31,045 bases of DNA from a virus. The translations under genes were made by a program, and so were the position numbers. Below, piece after piece: positions 14,367-22,616 of this stretch (position 1 is the first letter of the stretch; each line of letters opens with the position of its first letter). The stretch covers positions 1 to 31,045 of the IMG/VR virus record IMGVR_UViG_3300028767_000072; one strand, given 5' to 3'. The notes beneath the pieces were generated by a model, which saw only the letters and a program-made list of their open reading frames with translations, ran no database searches and was not told where the DNA came from.

Positions 14367-15866
14367 TTATATTCTAAACCATTTAGCTATCCAACGTTCA
14401 AGTGTGGGGAAACAATCATCAACTGAAGTGTCTAAAATTCCGACTTCGTCTTCCCCGATTGCCTTAATATAAGTATTTAACCTTGTTTCGGAATGTTCGC
14501 TAAAATACAGCGAATATACGTCAAAAAAATCGATTATCAGGCTTCTGTCTTTAGTAGCGGTTGTTCCTAAAACACGCCCTTTCTTTTGTATTGTGTTCGC
14601 GTCTTCCAAACCTCCGTCTACATTTATCAATACTTCAACCTCGCTTACCGTTACCCCCTTTTTGAATATTCCGGAAGCTAACAAGAATCCGCCGCTTTCC
14701 TTCAAGAAGTTATTTTTTGCTTCTTCGCGCTCTTCGGTTTTAGTACCGCCGTGTATAAACTTAATGCCGCTTGCTTTGGAAATCTTTTTACCATGTTCAA
14801 TACTCTGAAACAATATCAATGTCTTCAAATTTAAGCGTTTCAATATGTCTATAACGTGAAACAATGCATTGTTGCGTATCACATTTTCGAATATTATCTT
14901 TTTGCGATATTCGTTGTAATCGGTATTGTCCTCCATTTCAGCCCCGTAATCAACTTGGTTATGGTCTAATAGCAGCATGAATACTTTATAGTCGCTCAAT
15001 ACCTTTCGGTCTCTTAATGTCGATTCTTTAATAGTGTAAACTATTCCGCCTGACCAAGCCTGAAGTTTTAAATTTTGAATAAACGAATTAGCACGGTATG
15101 GAGTTGCTGAAAGGCAAAGCAAATAATCAATCTTATGACATTTCTTATAAATAGACAATCTTGTGTCTGAACAGTTGTCGTGTATTTCATCGATGCAAAG
15201 AAATTTCAAATGTTTTAAATACTCCAACATCTTTTTCTTTTTTGCCTTGTCTTTGCAACGCGTCGATACCGCTTGTTGAACGGTTTGAATCATAGCCACT
15301 GTAACTAAATGATTCGTGTCTATTCTGCCAGCCCGTATTTCCCCAATTTCAATACCGCCGTATGGCTCAAAAAACTCCTTTATATCTCCAACGGCTTGAC
15401 TGAACAACACATCTGTATCGACAATAAATAAAAACTTATCGGTTGGGTTGTTGTTATTAAATATCCGTATTATTTCTGAAGCGATGAAAGTTTTACCGCC
15501 TCGGGTTGGAACTACAATGATGCCAAATCTTTTCTCAAAAAACGCTTCAACTGCTTCAGATTGGTGGTCATATTTTCCCGACATACGAGAATCAATAACC
15601 GTTCCCGTTGGAAGTGTATATTCATAATTGTATAAATCGTACGTAATGTCGTTTTCTTTTAAATAAGCCTCCAATACGCTCAACATTCCAATCTTAAATG
15701 TATAAATACGCTTATCAAACATTTCGCTGTATTTCTTAGCGGCGTATGGGTCGGGGTTTTTGAACGAAAGTGCTTTCCCAACGTGTTTCAACCCAATCTT
15801 AGTTGATTTAGCAAAACTGAACTCAAAATTACTTATTCTTTCAATGGTCACAATGGGCTGTTTCAT
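14367..15866 (-). CDS. uvsW: UvsW-like superfamily 2 DNA helicase
   Basis: ATP-driven branch-migration or annealing helicase that would process recombination intermediates and R-loops. Motifs in order are the upstream Gln region (KYDHQSEAVEAFF, 98-110), Walker A PTRGGKT (120-126), DEIH box (226-229), SATP (253-256), motif V ASGIFKKGVTV (398-407) and motif VI QKKGRVLG (427-434). The last motif VI residue is Gly where many relatives have an arginine. Residues 1-95 form an N-terminal domain as in T4 UvsW. Length (499) matches T4 UvsW (about 500). It is the first gene of the replication block after a 291-base intergenic region. Confidence 0.85.
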   Translation of the reverse strand: MKQPIVTIERISNFEFSFAKSTKIGLKHVGKALSFKNPDPYAAKKYSEMFDKRIYTFKIGMLSVLEAYLKENDITYDLYNYEYTLPTGTVIDSRMSGKYDHQSEAVEAFFEKRFGIIVVPTRGGKTFIASEIIRIFNNNNPTDKFLFIVDTDVLFSQAVGDIKEFFEPYGGIEIGEIRAGRIDTNHLVTVAMIQTVQQAVSTRCKDKAKKKKMLEYLKHLKFLCIDEIHDNCSDTRLSIYKKCHKIDYLLCLSATPYRANSFIQNLKLQAWSGGIVYTIKESTLRDRKVLSDYKVFMLLLDHNQVDYGAEMEDNTDYNEYRKKIIFENVIRNNALFHVIDILKRLNLKTLILFQSIEHGKKISKASGIKFIHGGTKTEEREEAKNNFLKESGGFLLASGIFKKGVTVSEVEVLINVDGGLEDANTIQKKGRVLGTTATKDRSLIIDFFDVYSLYFSEHSETRLNTYIKAIGEDEVGILDTSVDDCFPTLERWIAKWFRI

Positions 15867-15902
15867 TTTCTTAATATTTTACAGGAGGAAGGATAAAGAA
15901 GA

Positions 15903-15973
15903 AGACCACCCCCTCTCCCCTCTTTGGGTTACTTTTACAGTATGAAAGTCGTGAGTTGTTAATAGACCACCCC
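15903..15973. repeat. Two direct copies of a 10-base element 61 bases apart
   Basis: AGACCACCCC occurs at 15903-15912 and again at 15964-15973 (GGGGTGGTCT on the minus strand, the direction of transcription). Both lie in the leader of the UvsW-like gene, 37 to 107 bases upstream of its start codon. A paired protein-binding site is possible. Confidence 0.5.
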
Positions 15974-16104
15974 TTGTTCAGACCGAAACAGAGCTCACAC
16001 GTTAGACTTAAACTTTGAACTAAAAATGTTGATTTTAAAGCATCCTACGCAAACTTGAAAGCTCTTTCATATAAGTAGTTGAACGCAGATAGAAAGTTTA
16101 TTAA

Positions 16105-16136
16105 CAAAAAGAGCGGGCATGAATAGCTCGCTCTTT
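16105..16136 (-). terminator. Rho-independent terminator at the end of the virion gene block
   Basis: A 12-position stem, AAAAGAGCGGGC against GCTCGCTCTTTT, with one imperfect pair and a 7-base loop. On the minus strand it ends in a T run 22 bases beyond the stop codon at 16158. The arms also carry A/T tracts on the other side, so it could act in both directions, though no plus-strand gene is present. Confidence 0.85.
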
Positions 16137-16157
16137 TAAATGATAAGTAATCAAGTT

Positions 16158-16976
16158 TTATATTAAGTTGGTGCCGTCCCATACATAACTCAAATTGTTG
16201 TATACATAAATTGTACCGCTGACTGGCGTAACCCCGTCGTCGAACAAAAAATCTCCATCTGGGCGTATTATGGAATGAATATTTTTATCGGCTACCGAAA
16301 AATATTTATCTCCCAATTGTAGAGCGCGTGGGTCTGGTTCTTCGCCTGTTATTTGAATCAATCTAACTGGAGGATTAACGTAACCCAAGAATGGTTGCAA
16401 TTCCCAACCCTCAAATATTTTTGAGTAAAACCCATTATTAGAAAATGTTGGGTCTCCTTTCACTGAAACGATTTCTCCGTAATTAATATCCAACCCGTCT
16501 ACACCAATTGAGGATAATGAATCTGCTTGCATATCTGACTTTAAAGCGTATGTTTTTCTCACGTTTAAAGTTCTTGTGTAATTGTTAGTTTGATAAACAG
16601 CGGTAACATTTGTTTCAAAAGTCTTAACTTCCCAATATTTTGTATTCCACATGAGTATTGCTATAACACCTGAATCAACAGGAGTCGTAATAGTTATCTT
16701 GGAACCGTTTACATCATGGAAATTAGCAAATGTAATTGTGCTGCCTTTGCCGACTCCAGATATGTAACTCACCCTCGAAGTATCGGGTTGTATTGGGATT
16801 GTATTAGCAATAGCAAAACCTGTTAACGAAGACTGAGTCGCCAATTCCAAACCGCGGATGTAATCTAACATGCTCAAAGCATACGCTTGTTCACTTGCTG
16901 GAGTTATTTCAGTTCCAACTGGCCTGCCTAACAAAGCGGCTATTATTAAATTTTTGGTATCAATATATCCAGACAT
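16158..16976 (-). CDS. Unknown virion protein, likely fibre- or baseplate-associated
   Basis: A 272-residue protein and the last gene of the virion block. The N-terminus (DTKNLIIAALLGRPVGTEI, then a helical EQAYALSMLDYIRGLEL) looks like an attachment segment. The rest is Thr/Asn/Ser-rich with short beta-type stretches (STITFANFHDVNGSKITITTP, TYALKSDMQ) and ends in YVYNNLSYVWDGTNLI, typical of beta-rich tail appendage proteins. There is no signal peptide, membrane segment or enzyme motif. I know no firm family; the role is inferred from its position and composition. Confidence 0.6.
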   Translation of the reverse strand: MSGYIDTKNLIIAALLGRPVGTEITPASEQAYALSMLDYIRGLELATQSSLTGFAIANTIPIQPDTSRVSYISGVGKGSTITFANFHDVNGSKITITTPVDSGVIAILMWNTKYWEVKTFETNVTAVYQTNNYTRTLNVRKTYALKSDMQADSLSSIGVDGLDINYGEIVSVKGDPTFSNNGFYSKIFEGWELQPFLGYVNPPVRLIQITGEEPDPRALQLGDKYFSVADKNIHSIIRPDGDFLFDDGVTPVSGTIYVYNNLSYVWDGTNLI

Positions 16977-16988
16977 AATTATTTTGTT

Positions 16989-17888
16989 TTAAGAATAAGA
17001 TTCTTTTTGATAATTTGGGTCAAAATTTTCACTTTCAATTAAGTCGTATTCTAAAATAAATTCAACTTCTTCACCCGTATTGTTTATTGTTTTAGCCTTA
17101 TATTCGGCAAATAAAACCTCATCTGTTTTATTGCTACTTTTTTTAATCAACCTTTGTACCCAAATTCCTATTGCCCCGCCTGACAAAAATGGCTCGTCGT
17201 TATTAGTCAAAGCAACAGAGTTATCAGCTTTGTTTTTATACTCCCCGTCGAATTGCAATACTAATTCACCGTCCGTTATAAAGGAGCATGTCTCAGGCAC
17301 TGAAATAACCATCTCGTCCGTGCGTTCAATCCTCATAGTATCATCCGTTAACCGCTTAACCGTATAATCTGTATCTTCAAGAGCCGAGTCAATAGCACTA
17401 TAAGTACCGTACATCCCTTCGGAAATAGATTCACACATTACATCAAACGGATACAATACAAAAGATTCACCTACCGCCGCAGGTTTGACTATTTTTAAAT
17501 TTACCCCCGCTCTATAAAACGCGGCTGAAAAGAACTCTGCCTGTATTGGTTCTTGATATCTGCTAGATATTTTCTCCATAAATAACTCATTCCCCACAGG
17601 AACCGCAGCCACTTTAAACTCGGCTAAATTAGTGTCGTCACCAATAATTTTCAAAGTCACGTTTTTTACGGGAAAATCAAACTTATTAACCAAACAAATT
17701 CCAATAGTTTCTTTTTGTCTTTTTTCGATTGTCAAAGAAGATATTAAATCAAATAAAACATTCACGGCTGCATTGGGAACGGGAGAAGAAGAAACAAATC
17801 CGCCAAGGCTCCTCATTGGGTCTGTTTGAGGAAATTCTCCTCCAGACTTTACGAGTGAAGAGGACGAGCCTGTTAAGTATATCATCAT
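16989..17888 (-). CDS. Unknown virion protein, beta-rich
   Basis: A 299-residue protein between two other unassigned virion genes. The first 50 residues (YLTGSSSS, then QTDPMRSLGGFVSSSPVPN) form a Ser/Pro-rich lead-in followed by NVLFDLISSLTIEKRQKET, after which most of the chain alternates hydrophobic and polar residues as in beta-sandwich domains. Two ATG codons are adjacent at the start (17886-17888 and 17883-17885), and either may be used. The preceding gene stops 4 bases upstream. A baseplate or tail-tip structural role is inferred only from context. Confidence 0.6.
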   Translation of the reverse strand: MMIYLTGSSSSLVKSGGEFPQTDPMRSLGGFVSSSPVPNAAVNVLFDLISSLTIEKRQKETIGICLVNKFDFPVKNVTLKIIGDDTNLAEFKVAAVPVGNELFMEKISSRYQEPIQAEFFSAAFYRAGVNLKIVKPAAVGESFVLYPFDVMCESISEGMYGTYSAIDSALEDTDYTVKRLTDDTMRIERTDEMVISVPETCSFITDGELVLQFDGEYKNKADNSVALTNNDEPFLSGGAIGIWVQRLIKKSSNKTDEVLFAEYKAKTINNTGEEVEFILEYDLIESENFDPNYQKESYS

Positions 17889-17892
17889 AATT

Positions 17893-19248
17893 TTATGAGT
17901 ATTGTCGGGTTGTTGTTATTTTGTTTATATTAATCGCAAAAGAAGATTCTGACAAAATTTCAGTATCGTTCAATAAATTTTTGAAATTAGCAATGCAAAA
18001 TTTTTGTAAAATTGTTTTCACATTACCTATTAACCTATAACGCAACGATATTGTGCTTTTACCGTAATCGACAGGCACTGATATGCGATTATAAATGTTA
18101 TCAATGTTGAGTTTGTAGTATGCAGGGTGTGCTTGACCAGATACTGAAACTTCAAACTCAATTTCGTCAAAATCAGGTATGATAACAAAATCATTTTCTG
18201 TGTCAGAAATAAAAGAAGAGTCCATATCAGGAACCGATAAATCTTTGTTGGCATTGGAAATTATTTTTGCTCGCTTCATGTTTGAGCGATTCAACAAAAT
18301 CCAACCGTTGAACATATTATCAGGTATGGAGCCAACTCCTAAATAATTGCAACCGCCCGTTATGCGAAACGTGTTATTAGTTGACAATGGAAAGAATGAG
18401 AACGAAGATATCTTGTATCCATGTTCAATTGAAATCAACAATTGTCTTTCAGAGTGAATAGCCGCGTCTAATATGCTAACAATGGGGTTAAGTGAATTTT
18501 TATTTGCGTTAGCTGAATCGTTAAAAACCGAAATTCCTCTAAGATCTTTTATCTCCAAGACTCCGTTTTGATATTCAGTTTGGGCTAAAAAATATTGGTC
18601 TTCAGCTAATATTGGAGCGACGTCTGATACTAGTTCTATAATAGAACAAGAGTCATATTCGTATATCAGTTCATCGTCGTTTATTTGTTCAGATCCTGGT
18701 GTAAACGTTCCGATTGCGCTGTACCTCAAATTATTTTCAGGAGCAAACGCCCCGCTTAATATAGCAGAAGTGTCTGAAATAACTTTCAAGACTTCATAAT
18801 CGCTAACATTCAGATTTGAATTTAATCTTACTTTATTGGGGAAATTATTTCCGCCGCGTAGAACTTCTGTAAAATTAGTTCCAACTCCCGTTAAAGAACC
18901 ATTTGCATTTACGCTTACCGAACCAGTTTCTAAATTTGTTGTTTTGTATTGAGCAACGAACCAATGTTTGAAACCGTCGGTTGAAACTATGACGCTAATA
19001 GAATTAGACAGCGTTATTAAATTAAGTTTGGAATCAACAGCAATTCCAGGATTGAAAGTTATGGAATTTACATTACCTAACGATTTAGTTGCCTTTAGAT
19101 AAGTATTTTTAGAGTCTCTAACAACTCCAAAAGATTTTATCATCGCCCCTAGAATTTTCAGATATCCGTTCTCTTTCATAAAGCTTTGGAGCTTGTTTAA
19201 CTCACAAGCTTCAAGGAACAAATCGGGACTTATTTTTAATCTTGACAT
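17893..19248 (-). CDS. Unknown virion protein with baseplate-type beta domain
   Basis: A 451-residue protein. After a helical N-terminus (DLFLEACELNKLQSFMKENG) comes a beta-rich chain. Residues about 105-165 contain a GSVSVNANGSLTGVGTNFTE pattern followed by VSDYEVLKVISDTSAILSGAF. Such a G-x-V-x-G-x-GT-x-F motif recurs in phage tail and baseplate proteins as a small beta domain. The C-terminal part (EFEVSVSGQAHPAYYKLNI onward) looks like another beta-sandwich. No catalytic motif is visible. Assignment to baseplate periphery is an inference from the motif and gene order. Confidence 0.6.
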   Translation of the reverse strand: MSRLKISPDLFLEACELNKLQSFMKENGYLKILGAMIKSFGVVRDSKNTYLKATKSLGNVNSITFNPGIAVDSKLNLITLSNSISVIVSTDGFKHWFVAQYKTTNLETGSVSVNANGSLTGVGTNFTEVLRGGNNFPNKVRLNSNLNVSDYEVLKVISDTSAILSGAFAPENNLRYSAIGTFTPGSEQINDDELIYEYDSCSIIELVSDVAPILAEDQYFLAQTEYQNGVLEIKDLRGISVFNDSANANKNSLNPIVSILDAAIHSERQLLISIEHGYKISSFSFFPLSTNNTFRITGGCNYLGVGSIPDNMFNGWILLNRSNMKRAKIISNANKDLSVPDMDSSFISDTENDFVIIPDFDEIEFEVSVSGQAHPAYYKLNIDNIYNRISVPVDYGKSTISLRYRLIGNVKTILQKFCIANFKNLLNDTEILSESSFAININKITTTRQYS

Positions 19249-19276
19249 ATCTATAAATCTTTCTTATTAATACTTG

Positions 19277-20623
19277 TTAAATGTATATTGTTATGTTATT
19301 CAAATTATAAGGCAACAGATATTTGTTAGATATAAATGTTATTTGTTCATCCGTCAAGCCCTTGTTATTATTCTTAGCGAATATATAAAACAAATTATAT
19401 GATTGTATAAACCCATTGCTTTTAGCATTGGCATCTCTGCTTTTCATAGGAAGTATATTAGTACCCCAAACTAGAGGTCTAACTTTGTAATTCCAGATGG
19501 AAACAGCTCCTCCCGCGTTGCTGTCAATCTGAATAAAGGGCAACATTGATTTCACAAACTTGTTATTGAAATATAAATTGTTACCAATATTCAAATTGTT
19601 TGTGTAATTGTCTTTGTTGACTGAGGAATAACAATGTATTATTCCTCTAACATTATACCATACATCGTTTCTAAAACCAGATAGTGGAGCATCAAAGAAC
19701 AAGTCGGTGATAGAATCGCCGTTTGGAGTTATGAACGCGTCAACTAGTTTGTTTTTTAAATTATCAAATCCTTCTACTCCAAAAATTAGTTTATCGTTTG
19801 GTTGTAGATTTCTTAATTTAAAACTAAATGTTATTTCGTAATCAATGGAGCTGCTAACTTTTATGAGATAGTTTGAAGCGTCTTCTGACATAGAAGTTCT
19901 TCCAATGCCACATTTACCGCTATCGGATGATAATATCAAAACTCCTTTTCCTTCTAAAAGACTCACGCTAACATTGCTGTTTTCAGTGACGAAGTAATTG
20001 TTGGCATCTACAAAGTCAGCCGTATTTTCTTTTGTTTTGTTTAAAGAGTTTACTCCATTAATCCCCCTATACAACGGAGAACTATTACCAACAACCCAAC
20101 CCATTTTAGTTTTAGGTAGTTTTGAATTTAACAGTTCGTCATTCGTGTTTGAGTTTAATACTCTTCTAAACTCACCATCTATTGGCATAACTTTAGAGTT
20201 GCTATATAGCTCACCTTTGCTTTTGAACACCAACGTTGTCCCGCGTTTGCGTATTTCGTCGTACAAATGGTATGATAAATATTGAAGGTCTTCTAAGGTA
20301 ATGTTTGATTCATCAAAGTACAAATTGTTTTGTCGGACGTTTTCTTTCATCAAATCTATGTCCGAATTAAAATTTTCAAACCTTTTTGAAAAACGTATAA
20401 CCAACGAAAAAAATTTAGATATTGAAGAAAACAAGGAGAGATAATCGGCGTCAACCTCTTCGTCCCTATCATCCCCCCTTGTTATATAACAGGGAATAAT
20501 ACCCCTAAAATACAACTTCTTCAAAAGATTTGCACTAACAACTTCAGTCAATGAATCGTTTAGTATATTTTTGAATATACTGGAATTTGTTACGACAAAT
20601 TCATCAACTTTAGGTGCTTCCAT
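19277..20623 (-). CDS. Unknown virion protein with lectin-like C-terminal region
   Basis: A 448-residue protein. Residues 1-150 are helical and charged (SLFSSISKFFSLVIRFSKRFE, then LEDLQYLSYHLYDEIRKRGT), fitting a virion-attachment part. A linker with GEFRRVL and GWVVGNSSPLYRG leads to a beta-rich domain (about 215-380) with the balance of aromatic, Asn and Gly residues seen in concanavalin-like carbohydrate-binding folds (YEITFSFKLRNLQPNDKLIFG, then VWYNVRGIIHCY). The C-terminus (EQITFISNKYLLPYN) resembles the end of such domains. A receptor- or baseplate-binding role is inferred, not shown. Confidence 0.6.
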   Translation of the reverse strand: MEAPKVDEFVVTNSSIFKNILNDSLTEVVSANLLKKLYFRGIIPCYITRGDDRDEEVDADYLSLFSSISKFFSLVIRFSKRFENFNSDIDLMKENVRQNNLYFDESNITLEDLQYLSYHLYDEIRKRGTTLVFKSKGELYSNSKVMPIDGEFRRVLNSNTNDELLNSKLPKTKMGWVVGNSSPLYRGINGVNSLNKTKENTADFVDANNYFVTENSNVSVSLLEGKGVLILSSDSGKCGIGRTSMSEDASNYLIKVSSSIDYEITFSFKLRNLQPNDKLIFGVEGFDNLKNKLVDAFITPNGDSITDLFFDAPLSGFRNDVWYNVRGIIHCYSSVNKDNYTNNLNIGNNLYFNNKFVKSMLPFIQIDSNAGGAVSIWNYKVRPLVWGTNILPMKSRDANAKSNGFIQSYNLFYIFAKNNNKGLTDEQITFISNKYLLPYNLNNITIYI

Positions 20624-20635
20624 GGTGTGTGATTA

Positions 20636-21178
20636 TTACTTTTTCTTTTTAGTTTTATCTGCCTTTATATCAGATTTAGACACTTCTTTTTTCTCCCAAT
20701 TTTTTGCATCAAAGAAGAACGACAATACGGCTGATTCATCAACGCCTAATTCTATAGGGATAATGAAATTCTTGTCATCTACAGTAACCGCTTGCACTAA
20801 TTGCTTTTTGTCGATTACTTCAAGAACCACGTTGCGATTTTCTTGCATTGATTCATCGTAAACCGCCCTTAATTTGTCGTATGATTCTTTGTCTTCTTTT
20901 GAAAGCAACGCAACGGAAAGTTTAAAATCGTAATCTTCTTTTTTGCCAGCTGATTCAGCAGCCTTTTTCTTTTCGTTGGCTAATTGAATAGCCTTATCTT
21001 CTAACTCGATAAGTTCCGGATCTGTACACTTATTTATCAATTCAACTTCTTTAGACAGTATTTCCAAATTTGATAATAAACCCAAATTAAGATGCAAATT
21101 TTTGATTTTGTTTCTCTTACAATAATTAAGAAGTTCTTGTACGTTTTGATGTACGATTTTTATTTCTATCAATTTCAT
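20636..21178 (-). CDS. Unknown helical protein in the virion block
   Basis: A 180-residue, highly charged protein. A start similar to a small alpha/beta unit (KLIEIKIVHQNVQELLNYCKR) is followed by a long stretch of predicted helix or coiled coil rich in Glu, Lys and Ala (about 40-125), a short beta-type part (QAVTVDDKNFIIPIELGVDE), and a basic tail ending KTKKKK. It starts 2 bases after the stop of the next gene upstream, so the pair is co-transcribed. Composition suggests an assembly or scaffold-like role, but no family is recognised. Confidence 0.55.
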   Translation of the reverse strand: MKLIEIKIVHQNVQELLNYCKRNKIKNLHLNLGLLSNLEILSKEVELINKCTDPELIELEDKAIQLANEKKKAAESAGKKEDYDFKLSVALLSKEDKESYDKLRAVYDESMQENRNVVLEVIDKKQLVQAVTVDDKNFIIPIELGVDESAVLSFFFDAKNWEKKEVSKSDIKADKTKKKK

Positions 21179-21180
21179 TT

Positions 21181-21522
21181 TTATTCAGCGATGATTGTAC
21201 AATCGCTATACTCTGGGGTTGTTAATAAATATGTTTCGCAATTTGTTTTCAAGTCTCCCGTTAGAAAATACTTATCAAACGGATTGATTTGTTCAGGAGT
21301 TGGCATAGGCGGAATATTAAAATTCATTCCTTGACCTACTGAATAGTGCCTATCTGGGATAATCGAGCCCAAACCTTGTTCTTTTACTTCCTTATTTAGA
21401 TAAGTACGAACGTTGAAATTTACGGTTTTGCCCACATAATCAATGTTAGCATTGACTACTTCTATGCAAGCCGCGTCGGTGATGACTCCGTTTTTGAAGT
21501 CCATTGCTGTTTTGAGTGACAT
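21181..21522 (-). CDS. Unknown small protein in the virion block
   Basis: A 113-residue protein beginning MSLKTAMDFKNGVITDAACIEV, followed by beta-type alternation (VGKTVNFNVRTYLNKEV) and a Pro-rich segment (FNIPPMPTPEQINPFDKYFLTGD). The short N-terminal leader followed by a beta unit is common among small phage tail accessory proteins. It contains three cysteines and no recognisable domain. Its place between the fibre-side protein and the helical protein suggests a joint or chaperone role, which is a guess. Confidence 0.55.
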   Translation of the reverse strand: MSLKTAMDFKNGVITDAACIEVVNANIDYVGKTVNFNVRTYLNKEVKEQGLGSIIPDRHYSVGQGMNFNIPPMPTPEQINPFDKYFLTGDLKTNCETYLLTTPEYSDCTIIAE

Positions 21523-21535
21523 AATTTTTTATTTT

Positions 21536-22615
21536 TTAATAATTGTTTAAATCGAAACTTGTCGTTAAGGATGAGTCTCCATAATAGTATGTTATATCGA
21601 CAACAGGGCTACCTGTAGCGGACTCATAGGTTTTCCCCGTTGGGGCTAATTCAACTATTATTGAACCATTAGCAGGTATTGTAACGTTTGTTGAATCTAA
21701 ACCGCCAAATGTAGACGCATCAGCCATTGTTGCTGTAAGGTATAATGTTACATCATAGTTATTTGTATTTTCAAATAGTATCTTTAAACTATCCATAAAT
21801 ACAGTGTAATTACCGTATCCGCCGAATGCAATGATTTTGCTATTGAAACTTACATTTATAGCTCCTAACACAGTTCCTCCGCCGCTTCCTATTATGGTTA
21901 TTGTAGTAGGCAATGCTGGTAACAAGTAAAATGTCCCGTAGAAGGTAGAATTTTGATTAAAGTACAATAAGCTATCATTTGCTTGACCTGAATGACTGAA
22001 TAAAACAGGAACTATATGCCAATCTCCCAACCCTAAATCGCTCAAAATATTAATGTTCAATTGTGAGTAATCTCTTATGTCAGATATTTTATAAAGATAC
22101 CCATTGCTTGTGTTAGCCCAATTGTTCACCAATATAAAACCGACATCTAAAACTCCTACAGCCGTTTTTGCGAATAGAAACTTATTAAAGTTTGTTAGGT
22201 AAGATACTTCAACTCCCATATTGAAAGTCCTGTTATTACCATATTCCACGCTCGCCCCTCCTCCGTTCATTACTAACGTGAACCAATTAGTTGCAGCGTG
22301 ATTATAGCCTCTAAAATCTCCCAGTCGGAAAGGTGAACCTGCTCCGCCTTGCGGTTTATTATAAGTCCATTTTGTACCTGATATTAAAGCATTGATTAAA
22401 TCAAGAGGGCTAGAATATGTCGGGATTGTAAATCCATCATCAATAGCAAAATAATCGGCTTCGACTAAACCGCTTAATTTATTAAAAGAAACTGGTTTGT
22501 AAAAGCTCCATTGGTTTACATTTGACGCAACGCATAAACTTCCGACATCGCTAATTGACCTGCCCAGTGCACTGTTTACTGTAGATATGCTTACATTTGT
22601 TGTTCCTATACTCAT
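21536..22615 (-). CDS. Unknown tail-appendage protein next to the fibre gene
   Basis: A 359-residue beta-rich protein directly after the tail fibre gene (2 bases apart). The N-terminal 50 residues (TNVSISTVNSALGRSISDVGSLC, split here by its LGRS-x-DVG core, then NQWSFYKPVSF) follow a pattern I have seen in unassigned Bacteroidetes phage and prophage virion proteins. The rest is rich in Gly, Asn, Ser and Thr with beta sandwich character (TTITIIGSGGGTVLGAINVSF, NVTIPANGSIIVELAPTG). No enzyme motif, coiled coil or signal peptide is seen. It may be a second adhesin or a fibre cap. Confidence 0.6.
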   Translation of the reverse strand: MSIGTTNVSISTVNSALGRSISDVGSLCVASNVNQWSFYKPVSFNKLSGLVEADYFAIDDGFTIPTYSSPLDLINALISGTKWTYNKPQGGAGSPFRLGDFRGYNHAATNWFTLVMNGGGASVEYGNNRTFNMGVEVSYLTNFNKFLFAKTAVGVLDVGFILVNNWANTSNGYLYKISDIRDYSQLNINILSDLGLGDWHIVPVLFSHSGQANDSLLYFNQNSTFYGTFYLLPALPTTITIIGSGGGTVLGAINVSFNSKIIAFGGYGNYTVFMDSLKILFENTNNYDVTLYLTATMADASTFGGLDSTNVTIPANGSIIVELAPTGKTYESATGSPVVDITYYYGDSSLTTSFDLNNY

Positions 22616-22616
22616 T

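Larger units (their letters stand above)
15867..16157. other. Intergenic boundary between virion and replication blocks
   Basis: This 291-base stretch holds no credible gene. It contains the terminator at 16105-16136, two direct copies of a decamer (15903-15912 and 15964-15973), and a short dyad TGAAAG-CT-CTTTCA at 16056-16069. The leftward replication genes should have a promoter here, but I find no exact TAnnTTTG on the minus strand. The coupling of unusual G/C-rich runs (minus strand GGGGTGG) with an otherwise AT-rich leader makes it a likely control region. Confidence 0.5.

Noticed and set aside
15878-15888. AGGAGG-like string on the plus strand resembling a ribosome binding site
   Set aside because: It lies on the strand without genes; the following open frame is only the antisense of the UvsW-like leader region.
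16056-16069. Dyad TGAAAG-CT-CTTTCA as an operator or second terminator
   Set aside because: Arms are only six bases with a two-base centre and no T run; it is noted as part of the intergenic region but not supported as a site of its own.
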